Assembly: GCA_947561585.1 (NCBI GenBank)
Contig: CANNZV010000857.1
Location: 124,001 to 188,000, forward strand
Origin: Caprella mutica
Taxonomy: Eukaryota; Arthropoda; Malacostraca; Amphipoda; Caprellidae
Length of the DNA stretch: 64,000 nucleotides
Direction of reading: 5' to 3'
Shown here: in pieces, positions 1 to 12,336 of the stretch
Layout: every line of letters begins with the position of its first letter
How positions within the stretch are numbered: position 1 is the stretch's first letter
Program-made: the position numbers and the translations under genes
Notes under the pieces: generated by a model
What the model saw: the letters and a program-made list of their open reading frames with translations, nothing else
The model's database searches: none
What the model was told of the DNA's origin: nothing

Positions 1-8
1 CTTTCAAA

Positions 9-256
9 ACATTTGGCACGTAGCAGAGTCTTTCCATGCGTTCATCCTTTCCCTCACAACATTTGACACGTAGTAGTCTTTCCATGAGTTTATCCTCTCC
101 CTCACAATATCTGGCACGCAGACAAGTCTTTCAATGCATTTATCCTCTTTCTCATAATAAATGACCCGAGTCAATGTCTCTCTATGATATTTCCTCTCAC
201 TCTTAACATTTGCCCCGGAACAGAGTCTGTCCATGCGTTTGTCCACTCTCTCTTAC
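9..256. repeat. 49-bp diverged tandem repeat, about 5 copies
   Basis: Five imperfect copies of a roughly 49-bp unit, each with a version of ACATTTGGCACGTAG followed by TCTTTCCATGCGTTTATCC and a CTCTCCCTCAC tail. The copies differ by substitutions and small indels, so the array is old. Its left edge lies at or beyond the window start. The open frame on the opposite strand here is a by-product of the repeat. Confidence 0.85.
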
Positions 257-710
257 ACACTAGTCTTTATCTGCAGGAGTGATCCACTTAAGCCTCTCTA
301 TGGCACTCCAGATGACTGCAGACAATGTGTGAATAAACCAGAGGATGCTTCTTTTGTGAAGCTCTAATTGTCTGCACAAGAGTTTAATGTCTATTATTTT
401 GATAATGGAAAGATTCCTTCCTTACTGGACATGAGTTAACCTGAAGAAGACTGCCAGAGTATTTTCATTTATGTAGCAGATCAAGTAAGTGGCTAGAAAA
501 ATTATATAAGTAGATGAAAGAAACTAAAAGATAACTAGAATAAGTTACAATGCTGTTTATAAAGGATGCGTAGACAGTGATTGAAATGCATATGCATTAT
601 GCACAGACTATTATCACTATATCATGCTGACAGAAGCTGATTTGATGAAACATAAGATAATCTTTTGAATATTCTATTCCAGAAAATAGCTTATCATTTT
701 TCGTGTGTAG
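257..710. other. Unannotated spacer
   Basis: AT-rich sequence without a convincing coding frame, RNA gene or inverted repeat that I can see. Confidence 0.5.
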
Positions 711-808
711 ATAATTCGTCGCGGGGACCATTCGTCGTGGAAAATTCGTCGCAAACCATTCGTGGTGGACAATTCGTCGTGGAAAGTTCGTCGGGGACAA
801 TTCGTCGC
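711..808. repeat. 14-bp tandem repeat with ATTCGTCGTGG core
   Basis: Seven copies of a 14-bp unit close to ACAATTCGTCGTGG. The GGAAAATTCGTC form is the same word as the 15-bp arrays at 39675-40100 and, inverted, at 12337-12410. In those places it forms transposon ends, so this array may be an orphan left end of the same element family. Only the array itself is directly seen. Confidence 0.85.
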
Positions 809-835
809 ATGCATTTTTCTAAACCATTTACAGTT

Positions 836-1075
836 CTAATTGATCAAAATGAAATAATATTTGATCCAAATGAATTTGAATTTGAGTTCCATGTGAATTT
901 GAATTGGATCGGTGTGAAATTGAATTTGATCCGTGTGAAATTGAATTTGATCCCTATGCAATTGAATTTGATCCGTGTGAAATTGAATTTGATCCCTATG
1001 CAATTGAATTTGATCAAGGTGAAATAATATTTGATCCAAGTGAAATAATATTTGATCCAAGTTAAATTGAATATT
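836..1075. repeat. 21-bp tandem repeat, about 11 copies
   Basis: The unit is close to TTGATCCGTGTGAAATTGAAT, with CTATGCAATT and AATAATATT variants. Because 21 is a multiple of three, the array stays open in several frames on both strands. The long lysine/asparagine- or isoleucine-rich translations here are therefore artefacts. Confidence 0.9.
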
Positions 1076-1269
1076 TTTTCTTTTATCATTCCGTTACCTC
1101 ACATGTTGTGTATCTGTCTGTTGGTTGGTTGCAAAAAAAATGTCACGAATTTAATATTCAAAATATTGAAAATATTTGTATACTCATAAAACATATTTAC
1201 ATAAAATTTATTAACATAAAATTAATTTACATAACATTTATTTACAACTTTATGTAAATAAGCTTTAGG

Positions 1270-2500
1270 TAAATGAATTTTATGTTCCGGGAATATTCTT
1301 TGAATACTCCCAAACATATAAATGTTTGAATTTTTTTAAAGTATTATCCGATAATCCAGGAATGTTCCCTAAATATTCCATTAAATTTTAGAAGATAGTT
1401 CGAAAATCTTATGTTCAGGGAATATTCCTTGAATACTTCCAAAAAAGAGACGAATATTTAGAATTATGTTCAGTTTTTCCGATAATCCAGGAATGTTTCC
1501 TAAATATTCCATTAAATTGTAGAAGATAATTCGAAAAACTTATGTTAAGGGAATATTCCTTGAATACTCCAATGGAAGAGATGAATGTTTAGAATTATTT
1601 AAAGTATTATCCGATAATACAGGATTGTTCCCTAAATATTCCATTAAAATAGAGAATATAGTTCGAAAACCTTATATTCAGGGAATATTCCTTGAATACT
1701 CCCATGGAAGAGATGAATGTTTAGAATTATTTTCAGTTTTTCCAATAATCCAGGAATGTTCTCTAAATATTCCATTAAATTTTAGAAGATAGTTCGAAAA
1801 TCTCATGTTCAGGGAATATTCCTTGAATACTCCCAAGGAAGAGACGAATATTCAGAATTATGTTCAGTTTTTCCGATAATCCAGGAATGTTTCCTAAATA
1901 TTCTATTAAATTGTAGAATATAGTTTGAAAATCTTATGTTCACGGAATATTCCTTGAATACCCCCAAGGAAGAGACGAATATTTAGAATTATGTTCAGTT
2001 TTTATGATAATCCAGGAATGTTCCCTAAATATTCCATTAAATTGGAGAGTATAGTTCGAAAATCTTATATTCAGGGAATATTCCTTGAATACTCCCAATT
2101 GAAGAGATGAATATTTAGAATTATGTTCAGTTTTTCCGATAATCCAGTAATGTTTCCTAAATATCTCATGAAATTGTAGAATATATTTCGAAAATCTTAT
2201 GTTCAGGGAATATTCCTTGAATACTCCCAAGGAAGAGACGAATGTTAAGAACTATTTTCAGTTTTTCCGATAATCCAGGAATGCTCCAAAAACATTTCAT
2301 TAAATTGTAGAAGATAGTTCGGAAGTCTTATGTTCAGTGAGTATTTCTTGAATACTCCCATGGAAGAGAAGATGTTTAGAATTATTTGATGTATTATCCG
2401 ATAATCCAGGAATGTTCCCTAAATATTCCATTAAATTGTAGTAGATAGTACGAATATACATATGTTCAGGGAATATCCCTCTAATACTCCATTGAAATAC
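1270..2500. repeat. 131-bp satellite-like array, about 9.5 copies
   Basis: The landmark GTTCAGGGAATATTCC recurs at 1284 (variant), 1413, 1544, 1676, 1807, 1938, 2069, 2201, 2332 and 2464, a steady 129-132 bp period. Each unit also holds GATAATCCAGGAATGTTCC and an AGTTCGAAAATCTTATG segment. Every unit therefore has two near-palindromes of the form GGAANNTTCC. The copies are diverged but keep register. Confidence 0.93.
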
Positions 2501-2743
2501 TTTATTGATAGAATTATATAAAAGATACTATACAGAATGAGTTGAAAACTATCTTTTCTAATGACATATTTTCATCAATATTTTAATAAGTTAATTACAG
2601 ATATAACAAGTTCGAACGAAAATGAGGTTAATTGGAATTATCAAAACAATAAGATGAATATAACTGAGGATTACAATTTAAACGATCAATGAAATAACAC
2701 TCCCAACAATAAATTATAGAAAATAATACCCTCAAAATTAGTA

Positions 2744-3128
2744 CAGTGGAATTCCTCTATAATCCACTCCTGTATTGTGAACAATCCTGCATAGTAAAAC
2801 CCTGTATAGTGAACTTACCTTTACAGTGAACATATTTAGTTTAGTCTGCCACAAATATTTGTAATTTGTTTATGAATCTCTGTATAATAAATTAGTTATA
2901 TTTCATGAAACAGGAGTTCTAGAAATTAATCTCCTCAAATAAAATGAAGTTATGTGTAGTGAACCATCATGATTTTCAAGAGTTCTCAGAAATGAAATAC
3001 GTTGCATAACGAATTTATTTCAAAATGAAAGAAAATATTTTGAATTGTCTGCCAAGAAAAGTCAAGATTTCTATTCATCTCTCGTATCAAGAGTGAATTA
3101 GTTGAAGTTCACTATAAACTAGTTCTAG
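2744..3128. mobile_element. Tigger/pogo-like MITE (tentative)
   Basis: The left end reads CAGTGGAATTCCTCTATAAT. The right end, reverse complemented, reads CACTAGAACTAGTTTATAGT. Both resemble the CAGTxGAAxxTCxxTATA ends of Tigger/pogo elements, and phrases such as TATAGTGAACTT repeat inside. No coding capacity is present. The ends are imperfect and I could not define a TA target duplication. Confidence 0.4.
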
Positions 3129-3450
3129 TGTATATAAAAAGTAATATCCTCAACAATAGTATATAAAAAGTAATATCCTCAACCATAGTATATAGAAGGT
3201 AATATCCCCAACCTTAGTATATAGAAGGTAATATCCCCAACCTTAGTATATAGAAGGTAATATCCTCAACAATAGTATATAGAAAGTAATATCCTCAACC
3301 ATAGTATATAGAAGGTAATATCCCCAACCTTAGTATATAGAAGGTAATATCCTCAACAATAGTATATAGAAAGTAATATCCTCAACCATAGTATATAGAA
3401 GGTAATATCCTCAACAATAGTATATAGAAAGTAATATCTCCAAAAATAAT
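3127..3450. repeat. 29-bp tandem repeat, about 11 copies
   Basis: The unit begins AGTATATAGAAGGTAATATC and ends CCCAACCTT or CTCAACAAT. Two unit subtypes alternate in blocks, which suggests duplication of multi-unit segments (higher-order structure). Confidence 0.92.
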
Positions 3451-3608
3451 TTATAAAAAAATAGTATCCTCGTAATGGTTTTTAAACAGTAACACATTAG
3501 TTGATGAATATATCCTGCATAATATTGCCATTCTATAATACTAACGAATACTTTATGTTAGTGTATATAATTGTACAATGAGGAATAAAAAGTATTATAG
3601 TGAAACTC

Positions 3609-3643
3609 CTGAGTTATGAAGTATTGGTTTCTTCATAACTCAG
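3609..3643. other. Hairpin, 13-bp perfect stem
   Basis: CTGAGTTATGAAG pairs perfectly with CTTCATAACTCAG around a 9-nt loop. The preceding GTGAAACTC also looks like a Tigger/pogo end, so this may be the tip of a decayed MITE. Confidence 0.6.
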
Positions 3644-4138
3644 AGCCACTTCACAACTCAGGGACACTGATAGTTTTCTATAATTGAAATCTTGGAGAAA
3701 ATTATAGTCCTTGGAGAAATGAACAATAATTTATCAAGCCCTTTTATAATTCCTCAATGATAGGATAATTTCGAGCACGATGTATAGAATCAGGCGTTTT
3801 ACTGTAATATGAACTGCAGTGGGAGTTAATGCACCTATTGATACGCTTCTATAAGTCAATAGCGAGGTAAATACTCAAAGAGAAGCACATTATGTACAGA
3901 CACACATATCACATACCAATGTTATGCATATGTGACATTTACATGGCAATAATTTTCCTGATGTGATCAGAAATTAATTCAAGATTGTAAGTCAATTAGT
4001 AGTGGGGAAACTTTAATTGGCTTTAACTATTCCGGTTCAGATGAAAAAATTGATAATTAGATTTTAATTACAATTTGAAATTATAGCTTTAAGAATTATC
4101 AATTCAACAGAAAAAAGAACAGGGTTAACTGACACACT
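3644..4138. other. Unannotated spacer
   Basis: AT-rich sequence with no recognisable gene or repeat structure. Confidence 0.45.
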
Positions 4139-4378
4139 ATGAATCATGGTTAGGTATGAAATGTGGCTAGGTAAGAAACGTGGCTAGGTACGGAACATGA
4201 TTAGGTATGAATCGTTGCTAGGTATGAATCGTGGCTAGGTATGAATCATGGGTAGGTATGAATTATGGTTAGGTATGAATTATGATTAGGTATGAATCAT
4301 TGTTAGGTATGAATAATAGCTAGGTATGAATAATGCTTAGGTATGAATCATGGTTAAGTATGAATTATGGCTAAATGT
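4139..4378. repeat. 17-bp tandem repeat, about 14 copies
   Basis: The unit is AGGTATGAATCATGGTT with G/A and C/T variants (GTGGCT, ATTGCT, ATGATT). Confidence 0.92.
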
Positions 4379-4509
4379 GTGTAATATGTAAGGATTCATT
4401 GATAATTTACTAATTTCACATATAGAAAATACTACTTGTTATTCTCTTAGACAAGAGTTACAGATCGAGAATACATTTGTAAGTACTTGGATTGGGTGAA
4501 TCAGCATAA

Positions 4510-4645
4510 TATTTACTATGATAGTACATCATCTCAGTGATTATATATTCTGATAGTACATCATCACAGTGATTATTTATTGTGATAGTACATCATCACA
4601 GTGACTCTTTTCTCTGACAGTATATCATCACTGACATTTTTCTCT
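4510..4645. repeat. 32-bp tandem repeat, locus A
   Basis: Four copies of a unit containing CTGATAGTACATCATCACAG. The same unit forms a second array at 14440-14590, about 10 kb away. Confidence 0.88.
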
Positions 4646-5251
4646 TATTTTTGCAGTTGCATATAGATTATAAAGTCTCTGATAGACTTTTATACTGTCT
4701 CGTTGTCGGAGAAAATTCTTTATTCATTTGTATATGATATATTCATTGCTCCCTACAGAATCTGGAGATGTTCTTTTTATTAGTCAAGAATAGCAGATTA
4801 ATGAGATTCCCTTTGATAAATTTGCATGAGAATCACTCCTTTCGAGATGAAACCCAAGACGATACATAAATTACATATATTAGTCATCCATCTTAACAAA
4901 TTTCTGACAAGTAGTGCAATTTATCACAAAGATTAATGGGTCTGGTTTGTTGGATATCGCACAAATACAAGAGAAATAAAAAGATTTTGCGTTACATATA
5001 TTGAAGCTACATGATATTGCCATTTCAGCAGTGAAACGAACGACAGGAATGTTCTGACTGAGTGATATACTCTGATTAGCCAAATAACAGTAAAAAATTG
5101 ATCAATTAAGAACATACACGGTGTCCGACACTTTTGTTGCCAAACTTTATCATAAGGTTGCATTCGTCGAAATGAACATTTTATATTCTATGAAGGTATG
5201 GTCTAAAATGCTTAGTTAAAGAGTTAAAAAGTTAGGAAAGTAGTATCTGTT
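4646..5251. other. Unannotated spacer
   Basis: No convincing gene. Short open frames on the minus strand near 4880-5160 lack any recognisable domain and have AT-driven composition. Confidence 0.45.
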
Positions 5252-5632
5252 CCATTTATTATTATTAGTTAACATTATTTTTTTAATGTTGTGATGAGAA
5301 GCAAAATATTTTTAATAGTAATTATAAGGAGCACAAAAAACATAATATCAAATTAGGTTACATTTTTACAGAATGTGTTCAATTCGTCGCCATTTGTTGC
5401 GATGCAAGTGTTCGAACGATTTTCTCGCAAGGATTCGTCCTGTGTCTTTGCTCGCGTCCGCCAATCATTAGACAAACGTTTGAACGCCTGCATCGCAAAA
5501 AATGGGCGGCAGTTTGAACACATTTTGCAAACATGTAACCTAATTTCTTGTGTTCATAAAAATTACTGTTAAAAATATTTTGTTTCTTATCGCAATATTA
5601 AAAAAATGACGTTAAGTAATAATGATAAATGG
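5252..5632. mobile_element. Foldback (hairpin) element, about 380 bp
   Basis: The two halves are long imperfect inverted copies. The left arm begins CCATTTATTATTATTAGTTA and the right arm, reverse complemented, begins CCATTTATCATTATTACTTA. Matching continues inward through GCAAAATATTTTTAA, AAATTAGGTTACAT and AATGTGTTCAA. The GC-richer centre (about 5380-5500) is less well paired. A 65-codon frame in the centre is incidental. No transposase is present and no target duplication is clear. Confidence 0.8.
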
Positions 5633-5636
5633 TACA

Positions 5637-5789
5637 TGTTGTAATAAGTAGTCCGTCTAGTATAAAGTTGATTTACTTGAAAAACCTCGATTAACATACA
5701 AAATCCTCATATCATAGATACCAACTTATACAATTCTAATTTAAAATGAAATACAAATAATAATATTAAAACAATATAAATCCATTACA
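5637..5789 (-). mobile_element. Candidate Gypsy 3' LTR remnant
   Basis: Downstream of the Gypsy pol (minus sense) a purine-rich GGGAGAGAGA is followed at once by TGTAATGG. About 153 bp later comes ATTACAACA, so the segment has TG...CA ends and short inverted repeats. This is what a polypurine tract plus LTR would look like, but the length is short for Gypsy and no second LTR lies in the window. The foldback element abuts the far end and may have truncated it. Confidence 0.3.
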
Positions 5790-5955
5790 TCTCTCTCCCT
5801 GTATATATCCTTTCTTCAGTTGTTAGGGTACCTGGCAGGCTTCTTAAGAGCAACTCCTGTTCTTGACCGAGTTCAGGTACTGATTCTGGCTGTGGTAACA
5901 GGTGTGTCACTTTCTTTACTAATGCCCTTTTCTCTTTGCCACACAATGGTTTTAT

Positions 5956-6564
5956 TCACATTATTATGATTAACTTCTTCTGTCTTCTCAGTAGTTCTTT
6001 CTTCTTCGAATTTTTCAGATGTTTTTGCAGTTTTCTTCTATTTCTAATTACTGTCCCTCCATCTTGCTTTAATACTTTGTACTGCCTCTGTCTAACCTCT
6101 TCCATAATTTTCCCTTTTATCCACTTCTTCTCTCCTAAAATCTCTGGCTCTACTCTCACTGTGTCTCCTACTTTCAACTCAGAAAGCTGTTTCGTGTTTC
6201 TATCATAATATTTCTTTTGATAGTCTTTCATTTCTTTCATTTTTCTTTTTAGGCTTCCGTCCACACCCTTATCTAACAAGGTACATTTTATCGGTAGTAA
6301 TGATTTGGTTCTTCTATTGAAAAATTTCTGACCTGGTGAAACATCATGACCCATTGTTGGTAAGTTCCTCCATTCTAATAACATTTTCAGTAGATCTTCT
6401 CCTGCATCTTTGGCTTTAGTTAAAATCTTCTTAGCTATTATAACACCACTCTCTGCTTTGCCATTGGATTGCTGATGGTAAGGAGATGACAGTTTGTGTT
6501 CAAATCCCCATTCATGACTGAAAATTTTTAAAGTTCTCACTAGTGAACTGCAGTGCACTGTCAC
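5956..6564 (-). pseudogene. Gypsy integrase C-terminal part, shifted frame
   Basis: This frame continues the integrase that starts in the larger upstream frame. It carries FSHEWGFEHKLSSPYHQQSN followed by GKAE, whose E is the third residue of the DDE triad. Then comes a basic linker and the usual Gypsy C-terminal segment with YYDRNTKQLSELKVGDTVRV. The first residues of the open frame precede the homologous part and are not a real start. The shift relative to the upstream frame falls near 6525-6540, so the integrase cannot be made in one piece. It is family-level recognisable as Ty3/Gypsy and non-functional here. Confidence 0.85.
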
Positions 6565-8005
6565 TAACTACCTCATCAGGTACTCCATATCTAGCGAAAT
6601 GAGTTTTCATTTTTAAGATAATTGCTTCTGTTGTAGTTGATGTCAATAAATCTATCTCAAAATAGTTAGAGAAATAATCTGATAGAATCAAATACTTTTT
6701 GTCATTTAATTCAAACAGATCAATACCAATCTCCTCCCAAGGTCTTTCTGTCAATTTAGTTTGAAGTAGTGGTTCTTTTAATTGCTTTGTTTGATACGAG
6801 TTGCAAATTCCACAATTCTCCAGTTCATTGGATATTTCATTCTTCATAGTTGGCCAATAGAAGGAATCTCTTGCTCGGCGAATAATGGCTTTCTTTCCCA
6901 AATGTAATTTCACTAAGTTGTCATTTAATTTGCGTTGTAAAGATTTAGGAATTATTAACTTTTCCCCTTTGAACAGAAGATTATTTTCATAACTAATTTC
7001 ATCTCTGAATTTGAAGAAACATTTCATATTATTTTCTATTTTATCATATTTTTTCGGCCATCCATTAATTGTATAATCTTTCAACTTCATCAATTGTTCA
7101 TCTTTTTCTGAGTGATCTGCTATCTCTTTCACTGTAGTTGCTTTTAGTGCTACATAATCTACCGAGGATATTTGCTTTAGATCATCCACTGCCCATACTT
7201 GGTCTTCATTTTCACCCTGTGATTCTCCATTTTGAATGTATTCTCTGCTTAGAAAATCTGCTACCGGTACATCTTTCCCTGGCACATACTTTACTGTCAA
7301 GTCAAAGTGTTGGAGCTGCATTATCATCCTTTGTAGCCTCTTGGGTGCCAGCGGTTTTTTCATGATAGTTTCTAAAGGTCTATGATCCGATTGAACAATT
7401 ATTTCATGCCCATAGATATATTGTTCAAACTTTTTACATCCAAATACAATTGCTAAACATTCTTTGTCAATCTGAGCATATTGCTGTTCCGTGTTTGTCA
7501 TTGCTGTTGATGCATAAGCAATCGGATGTCCCTCTTGTATGAGAACTGCTCCTAATCCTGATTGCGAAGCATCACACTGTAATACTGCAGGTTTGTTCGG
7601 TTTGAAATATTTCAGCACTGGAGCTTCAATTAACTCTTTCTTCAGTTTGGTAAAGTCCTCATCAAGTTTGGAATTCCAATTCCAAATATTGTTTTTCTTT
7701 TCTAGTTGTCTTAAAGACTCTGTCAGATTTGACAAATTAGGAATAAATTTGCTGAGGTATCCTATCATTCCAAGAAATCTCTTCAGATCAGTGACATTTG
7801 TTGGAACCTTCATATCACTGATAGCTTCTATTTTATCTTTGTCTGCCTTGATTCCATCCTTGGACAATGCATGACTCATATATTTAATTTCTTGCACTCT
7901 AAGCTTTACCTTCTTTCTATTTATTTTTATATTCTTTAATCTGCACCTTTCTAAAAGCATTTTCAAATTCTCCTCGTGATCTTTCATCGCTTCCTCATCA
8001 GACAT
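6512..8005 (-). pseudogene. pol: Gypsy pol fragment: RT end, RNase H, integrase
   Basis: A 497-codon frame of a Ty3/Gypsy polyprotein. Residues 1-110 match the C-terminal thumb/connection of reverse transcriptase (KRFLGMIGYLSKFIPN), and the RT catalytic YxDD block is missing. RNase H follows near residue 140 (LQCDASQSGLGAVL, then a CLAIVFGCKKFEQYIYG helix and SDHRPL). The H2C2 zinc-binding domain (HLGKKAIIRRARDSFYWP, ENCGIC) precedes the integrase core with D in IGIDLFEL and D in VVSDSALQF. The third acid lies in the shifted frame downstream. Just upstream of the first Met there is an in-frame TAA and homology stops near 8010, so the copy is truncated there. No gag or protease is seen. Confidence 0.92.
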
Positions 8006-8010
8006 CGTAA

Positions 8011-8837
8011 CTTTTATTACGAAAAAAGATCTAAATTATTAAGCAACAATAGTAATTTAGCAGCAATAGTTATTCATCAACAAACTCCATAATTACAATG
8101 GATGTCTTTTAAAAGGAACAAGTATAGTAATTATTTATGTGATCGGCAATTACGAAATAAGACAATATCGCAGACTTCACCCTATAATAATTTAGATATG
8201 AAAACCTAAACTTACCAAGTTAGTGCACGAGTAATAGCGTGTAAGGTTTTTGATAGGTAGAATCTTTCATAGAACACATAAGTTATGTTAGTACGTACAT
8301 TGTGAATAAAATGCCTGGAACAAAAAAAAGGTTTCATGGCTATGGTAAATGGAACAAAATACTGGCAAATGAAGCGACGAATGGTGAAATTATTAAATGC
8401 AATAATGAAAAGGAACTAGTAGAGTATAAAAAATCAGAAGACTGGTGTATATCAGGAATACCTACCTACTACTAAATCTCACAAGTAAAAAGGTATCCGG
8501 TGCCACCCTAACTTGACAGTCCGCTATATACCCCCACTGTCCTAAAGCAGACCAGTTAGGCAACTCAGATATAATTGATTTTATAAGAGATTTGAGAGTA
8601 TGAATATTAATTATGAATTAAGTTTTGCATGAATTAAGGTTTTATAATAATAAAAGAAATAAACGCTACCTAACACACAGTCAATCACGGTTATGCTACT
8701 AGCACGGAGACATACATGAATGAATGAATGAATGTCAGAAGCACGACATTGAAGTTTCTTCCAAACCTACAGAGGCTAATACCCTAAAGGGAATTCGAAA
8801 ATTACCCTAAATTTGGTTATAACCAGACTAAAAAGAA
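8011..8837. other. Unannotated spacer upstream of the FEN1-like relic
   Basis: AT-rich with a short (GAAT)n run near 8715-8735. I see no gene. No counterpart of the 12337-12410 terminal array could be found here, so the left end of any element carrying the next gene is missing or lies elsewhere. Confidence 0.45.
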
Positions 8838-11729
8838 ATTATCATGGTGAACATGACAGCTATGACTAGGACTCCTTTGAGGTCTTACTAAAAGAGCATA
8901 CTAAAGATGAATATCTGTGGCTACGCAATGTCAGAAATGTTTTAAGCTCTGATGTTGAAGTAGATAAGAATTTATCATGGGCCGCGTTTCATGCCTGTCG
9001 CCAGTCAGCAGAAATAAAACCTATCTGTACCACTGCTTTGCTTCCCATGTTTCAAGAAAATGCCCACACCATAGCCATGATCTGTCACTCAATAGATGTC
9101 GTCAAGAGTGCTATTACTCACCTAATTTCAGAACAAACACCGGTGATTACGTTTGATCAGCCACTATTTGCTATGGCAAAGCAAATTTAGTTGAAGTGGC
9201 CTGAGAAATATGGAGAAGATAAAGTAGTTGTAATGTTTGGTGGACTTCACATTGAAATGGCAGCTCTAACAACACTGGGAGATTGGCTGGATGGGAGTGG
9301 TTGGGTACAGGCCTTAGTACAAGCTGAAATCCCCACATATGACACAGCCGAATCATTCTTGCGAGCATCACATGTTACCAGAACGAGAAGAGCTCACCAG
9401 ATAACTGCTGCTGCTCTATATATTCTACAATATCAAGCTCATGAGAATTATATCAAAAGAGATCATAATGACGGCGATGATGGACTTCAATTTCAAGAAT
9501 GGTGTCACAAAAGAGGAGAAGAAATTCCACAGTTCAAGTACTGGTCAATTGTTTTGGAATTAGAATTGTTGGTACTTGTATTTATACGTTCTCTTCGACA
9601 ATCATCGTTCACTATGTATCTTGATACTCTATCAGAATTGGCCTGTTGGTTTCATGCCATGGATCACACGAACTATGCCAGATGTATCCCTGTACACTTG
9701 AAAGACATGACCGAACTTACTGAAAGACATCCTGAAGTGGCAAGAAAATTCGAAGAAGGTAGTTTCACGGTACAGAAGTCAAAGAGGAAATTCTCCTCAA
9801 TAGCCATTGACCAAGCGCATGAGCAAAACAATGCCTGTATCAAATGAGATGGTGGTGCAGTTGGTCTCACCGATAATCCAGCAGCATTAAGGCGTTGAAT
9901 GATTGCTGGACCAGAAGTAGCCAGTGTCATTGAGGAATTTTTAAGCGACACTGGAATGCAAGATAACATACGTCACCATGACCAAACGCCTAGTGTTCAA
10001 AATGTGTTCAGTAAGGAAGTCCGTTCACTAGTCAAAGTTATGGAGGAACTGGGGAATTCTTTTTGAAGAAGACAGCCAGGATATTTCCGCCCTAGATACA
10101 AAAGAAATTGTTAGTAATGACGCAATTTCAGTTGTACAGAAAGTAAAAGAAATCGGTCATAACAAATTTAAAGAATTCACTGATACTCGAATTATTCAAA
10201 TGTCCATGCCATTTGATACAGTAATCCACCGCAATAAACTCAAGGTTTTTAAGAGTTTGCCATTAAAAAGCTTGAACAAAGAGAGATATAAGCTCGCCTG
10301 TCTGAAAAACAATGCTCAACTCTTTTTACGTCTCTATATAAGTTGTCAGACAAGTGATGGTAATCTGAATGAGTTCTTTCGTCATGAAAATCAAGCATTT
10401 CCACCATCACTATCAGATGGAGGTAGTCTGATAATAGGAACAAAAAGTGATCTGCTTGTATGTTTTGAAGACCTTTCAAACGAACTATCAGGACTTCCAA
10501 ACACAACTTGTATGATCTTGGATGGAGCAACTATAGTGCATATGCTGAGGCCCGGTTCGTGCAAAAATTTCAGGGAATATGCGCAGGAGATATTTATTCC
10601 TTATATATGTACAAAGTTATGTTCCATTTCACGACTGAACCTAGTATGGGACACTTACATCCCAGATTCACTTAAATCCTATACAAGGGCAAAGCGTGGA
10701 AAAGGTCTAAGAAGGAATGTCGTAGGAGAAGGAGCTATGCCCCGCAACTGGCATAATTTTCTCAGAGTAGAATCGAATAAGACCCAACTGTTCAAGTACC
10801 TGTCAGACGCTTTACTGGAGTCATTTACCATGGAAGACAAACAACTTGTAATCACCGATAAAAATAATGTCCTATGCAATCTTCCCCTATCAGATAGGTC
10901 TTCTTTATCGCCATGCTCCCACGAGGAAGCCGATACAAGAATGTTGCTTCATGCTTTTCATGCTGCTCGCCATGGTCACCAAAGAATAATGATTAGAACT
11001 GTGGACACAGATGTTGTTGTATTGGCTATCTCTATTGTACACAATTTACCGTTGGACAGTGAAATATGGATCTCATTTGGAACTGGGAATGGGTACAGAT
11101 ACTTGGCTGCTCATGAAATTGCGAAAGGATTAGGGCCAGAAAGAACACAATCACTTCCTATGTTCCATTCCTTGACAGGATGTGACACTGTTTCAAGTTT
11201 TTCAGGTCACGGGAAAAAATCTGCGTGGGCTGTTTGGAACGTAATGCCCGAGTTGACAGAAGCTCTTCTAACGCTATCCTTCAAACCAATTGACATAACA
11301 GAAGAGGTCCAAAACATTATTGAGAGTTTTTTCATACTTCTATATGACAGAACAAGCACTTGCACAAGCATTAAAACTGCACGCAAAAAACTGTTCTCCA
11401 CGAGGAACAATGTGGAACTAATTCCTCCAAGCAAGTATGCTCTGGAAGAGCATGTGAAGAGGGCTGCCTACCAGGGAGGACATGTTTGGGGTCAAATTCT
11501 GATCCCAGTACCAAAACTGCCGCCAGCAACCAGTTGGGGATGGAATAAGAATGTTGAAGGAGTGTATGAACCAGAGTGGACAAAATTACCCCAAGCTTCA
11601 CACACTTGCCGAGAGCTTCTTTCATGTAAATGTAAAAAAGGTTGCATGAAGAGGTGTAAGTGCAAAAATGCGGCACTTGAGTGTACTGCTCTTTGCGAAT
11701 GTGAAGGAGAGTGTAGCCAGAATATTTAA
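8838..11729 (+). pseudogene. Broken FEN1/XPG-like nuclease with C-terminal CXC domain
   Basis: A member of a widespread multicopy invertebrate family that I recognise from memory but cannot name. The first frame holds family blocks such as DQPLFAMAKQI, MFGGLHIEMAALTTLGDWL, ASHVTRTRRAHQIT and IAIDQAHEQNNA. The second frame (10200-11729) carries MILDGATIVHML, VWDTYIPDSLKS, HEEADTRMLL, VDTDVVVLAI and GCDTVSSFSGHGKKSAW. In order these match the N-terminal Asp, the VFDG block, EAE, DxD and GCDYxxGxxGxGxKxA of FEN1/XPG nucleases. The C-terminus (from 11625) is a cysteine-rich CXC-type domain (CKCKKGCMKRCKCKN, CTALCECEGEC). In-frame stops occur at 8867, 9188, 9845 and 9896 and a frameshift near 10063, so it is dead. 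The apparent start at 9191 is TTG directly after a stop, not a start codon. The nuclease assignment is my inference from motif order. AATAAA overlaps the stop codon. Confidence 0.82.
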
Positions 11730-12336
11730 TAAAGGAATTGCTCTCTATATGTAAACAACAGATTGATATCCAATAATAACAATGTGAGATATTTCAGGAA
11801 ATTTACCTAATTGTATTCTTATTTTTGTATATGTTTTCACATTATTTGATATCTTGAGCATAATGGTAAAATATATGTTTTATAAAATCTGATATGGCCT
11901 TTTTATTTGACTTCAATAACAAATGAAATTATTTCAGGATTCTTTTAATTACAAATTTACTTTATGAAAATGATGTTTAGAGCATCACTGTATCATTTTC
12001 GTAGCCATTTTGTAAAATGGCTGCCACGGTCCTTATGGATTAAAATTGAGATGGCCATATATCCTAATTTGATCAAAATGTGTCTATCTGCAAGTGTGCC
12101 AAATTTGGTGCTTTTATCACAAAGTGCACAATAGTTTATCTATGCGGCTGCACTATAAGCTATTCTTTCTATTTTTTCTAATTTTTAATTATATGTAACA
12201 TAATATATTAGGCACATAGAATGAATTTTTTATCAACAGTTACATCTGGTGAATATATGCGCGTAATTTTCATCGAACCAGATTTTAGGCGACTGCAAAT
12301 ATCTCTTTCATATATTGTTAACAATCAATAATGACT
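11730..12336. other. 3' flank of the FEN1-like relic
   Basis: AT-rich, no gene. A 9-bp perfect stem (AGCCATTTT/AAAATGGCT, 2-nt loop) sits at 12003-12022. Confidence 0.45.

Noticed and set aside
836..1089. Open frames of 74-120 codons on both strands
   Set aside because: They are by-products of the 21-bp array and the adjacent 14-bp array.
7138..7874. Plus-strand open frames opposite the Gypsy pol
   Set aside because: They are shadows of the minus-strand RNase H/integrase coding sequence.
9191..9193. Start of a 218-residue protein
   Set aside because: The codon is TTG, directly preceded by an in-frame stop, and homology to the family continues upstream of that stop. It is an internal position of a pseudogene.
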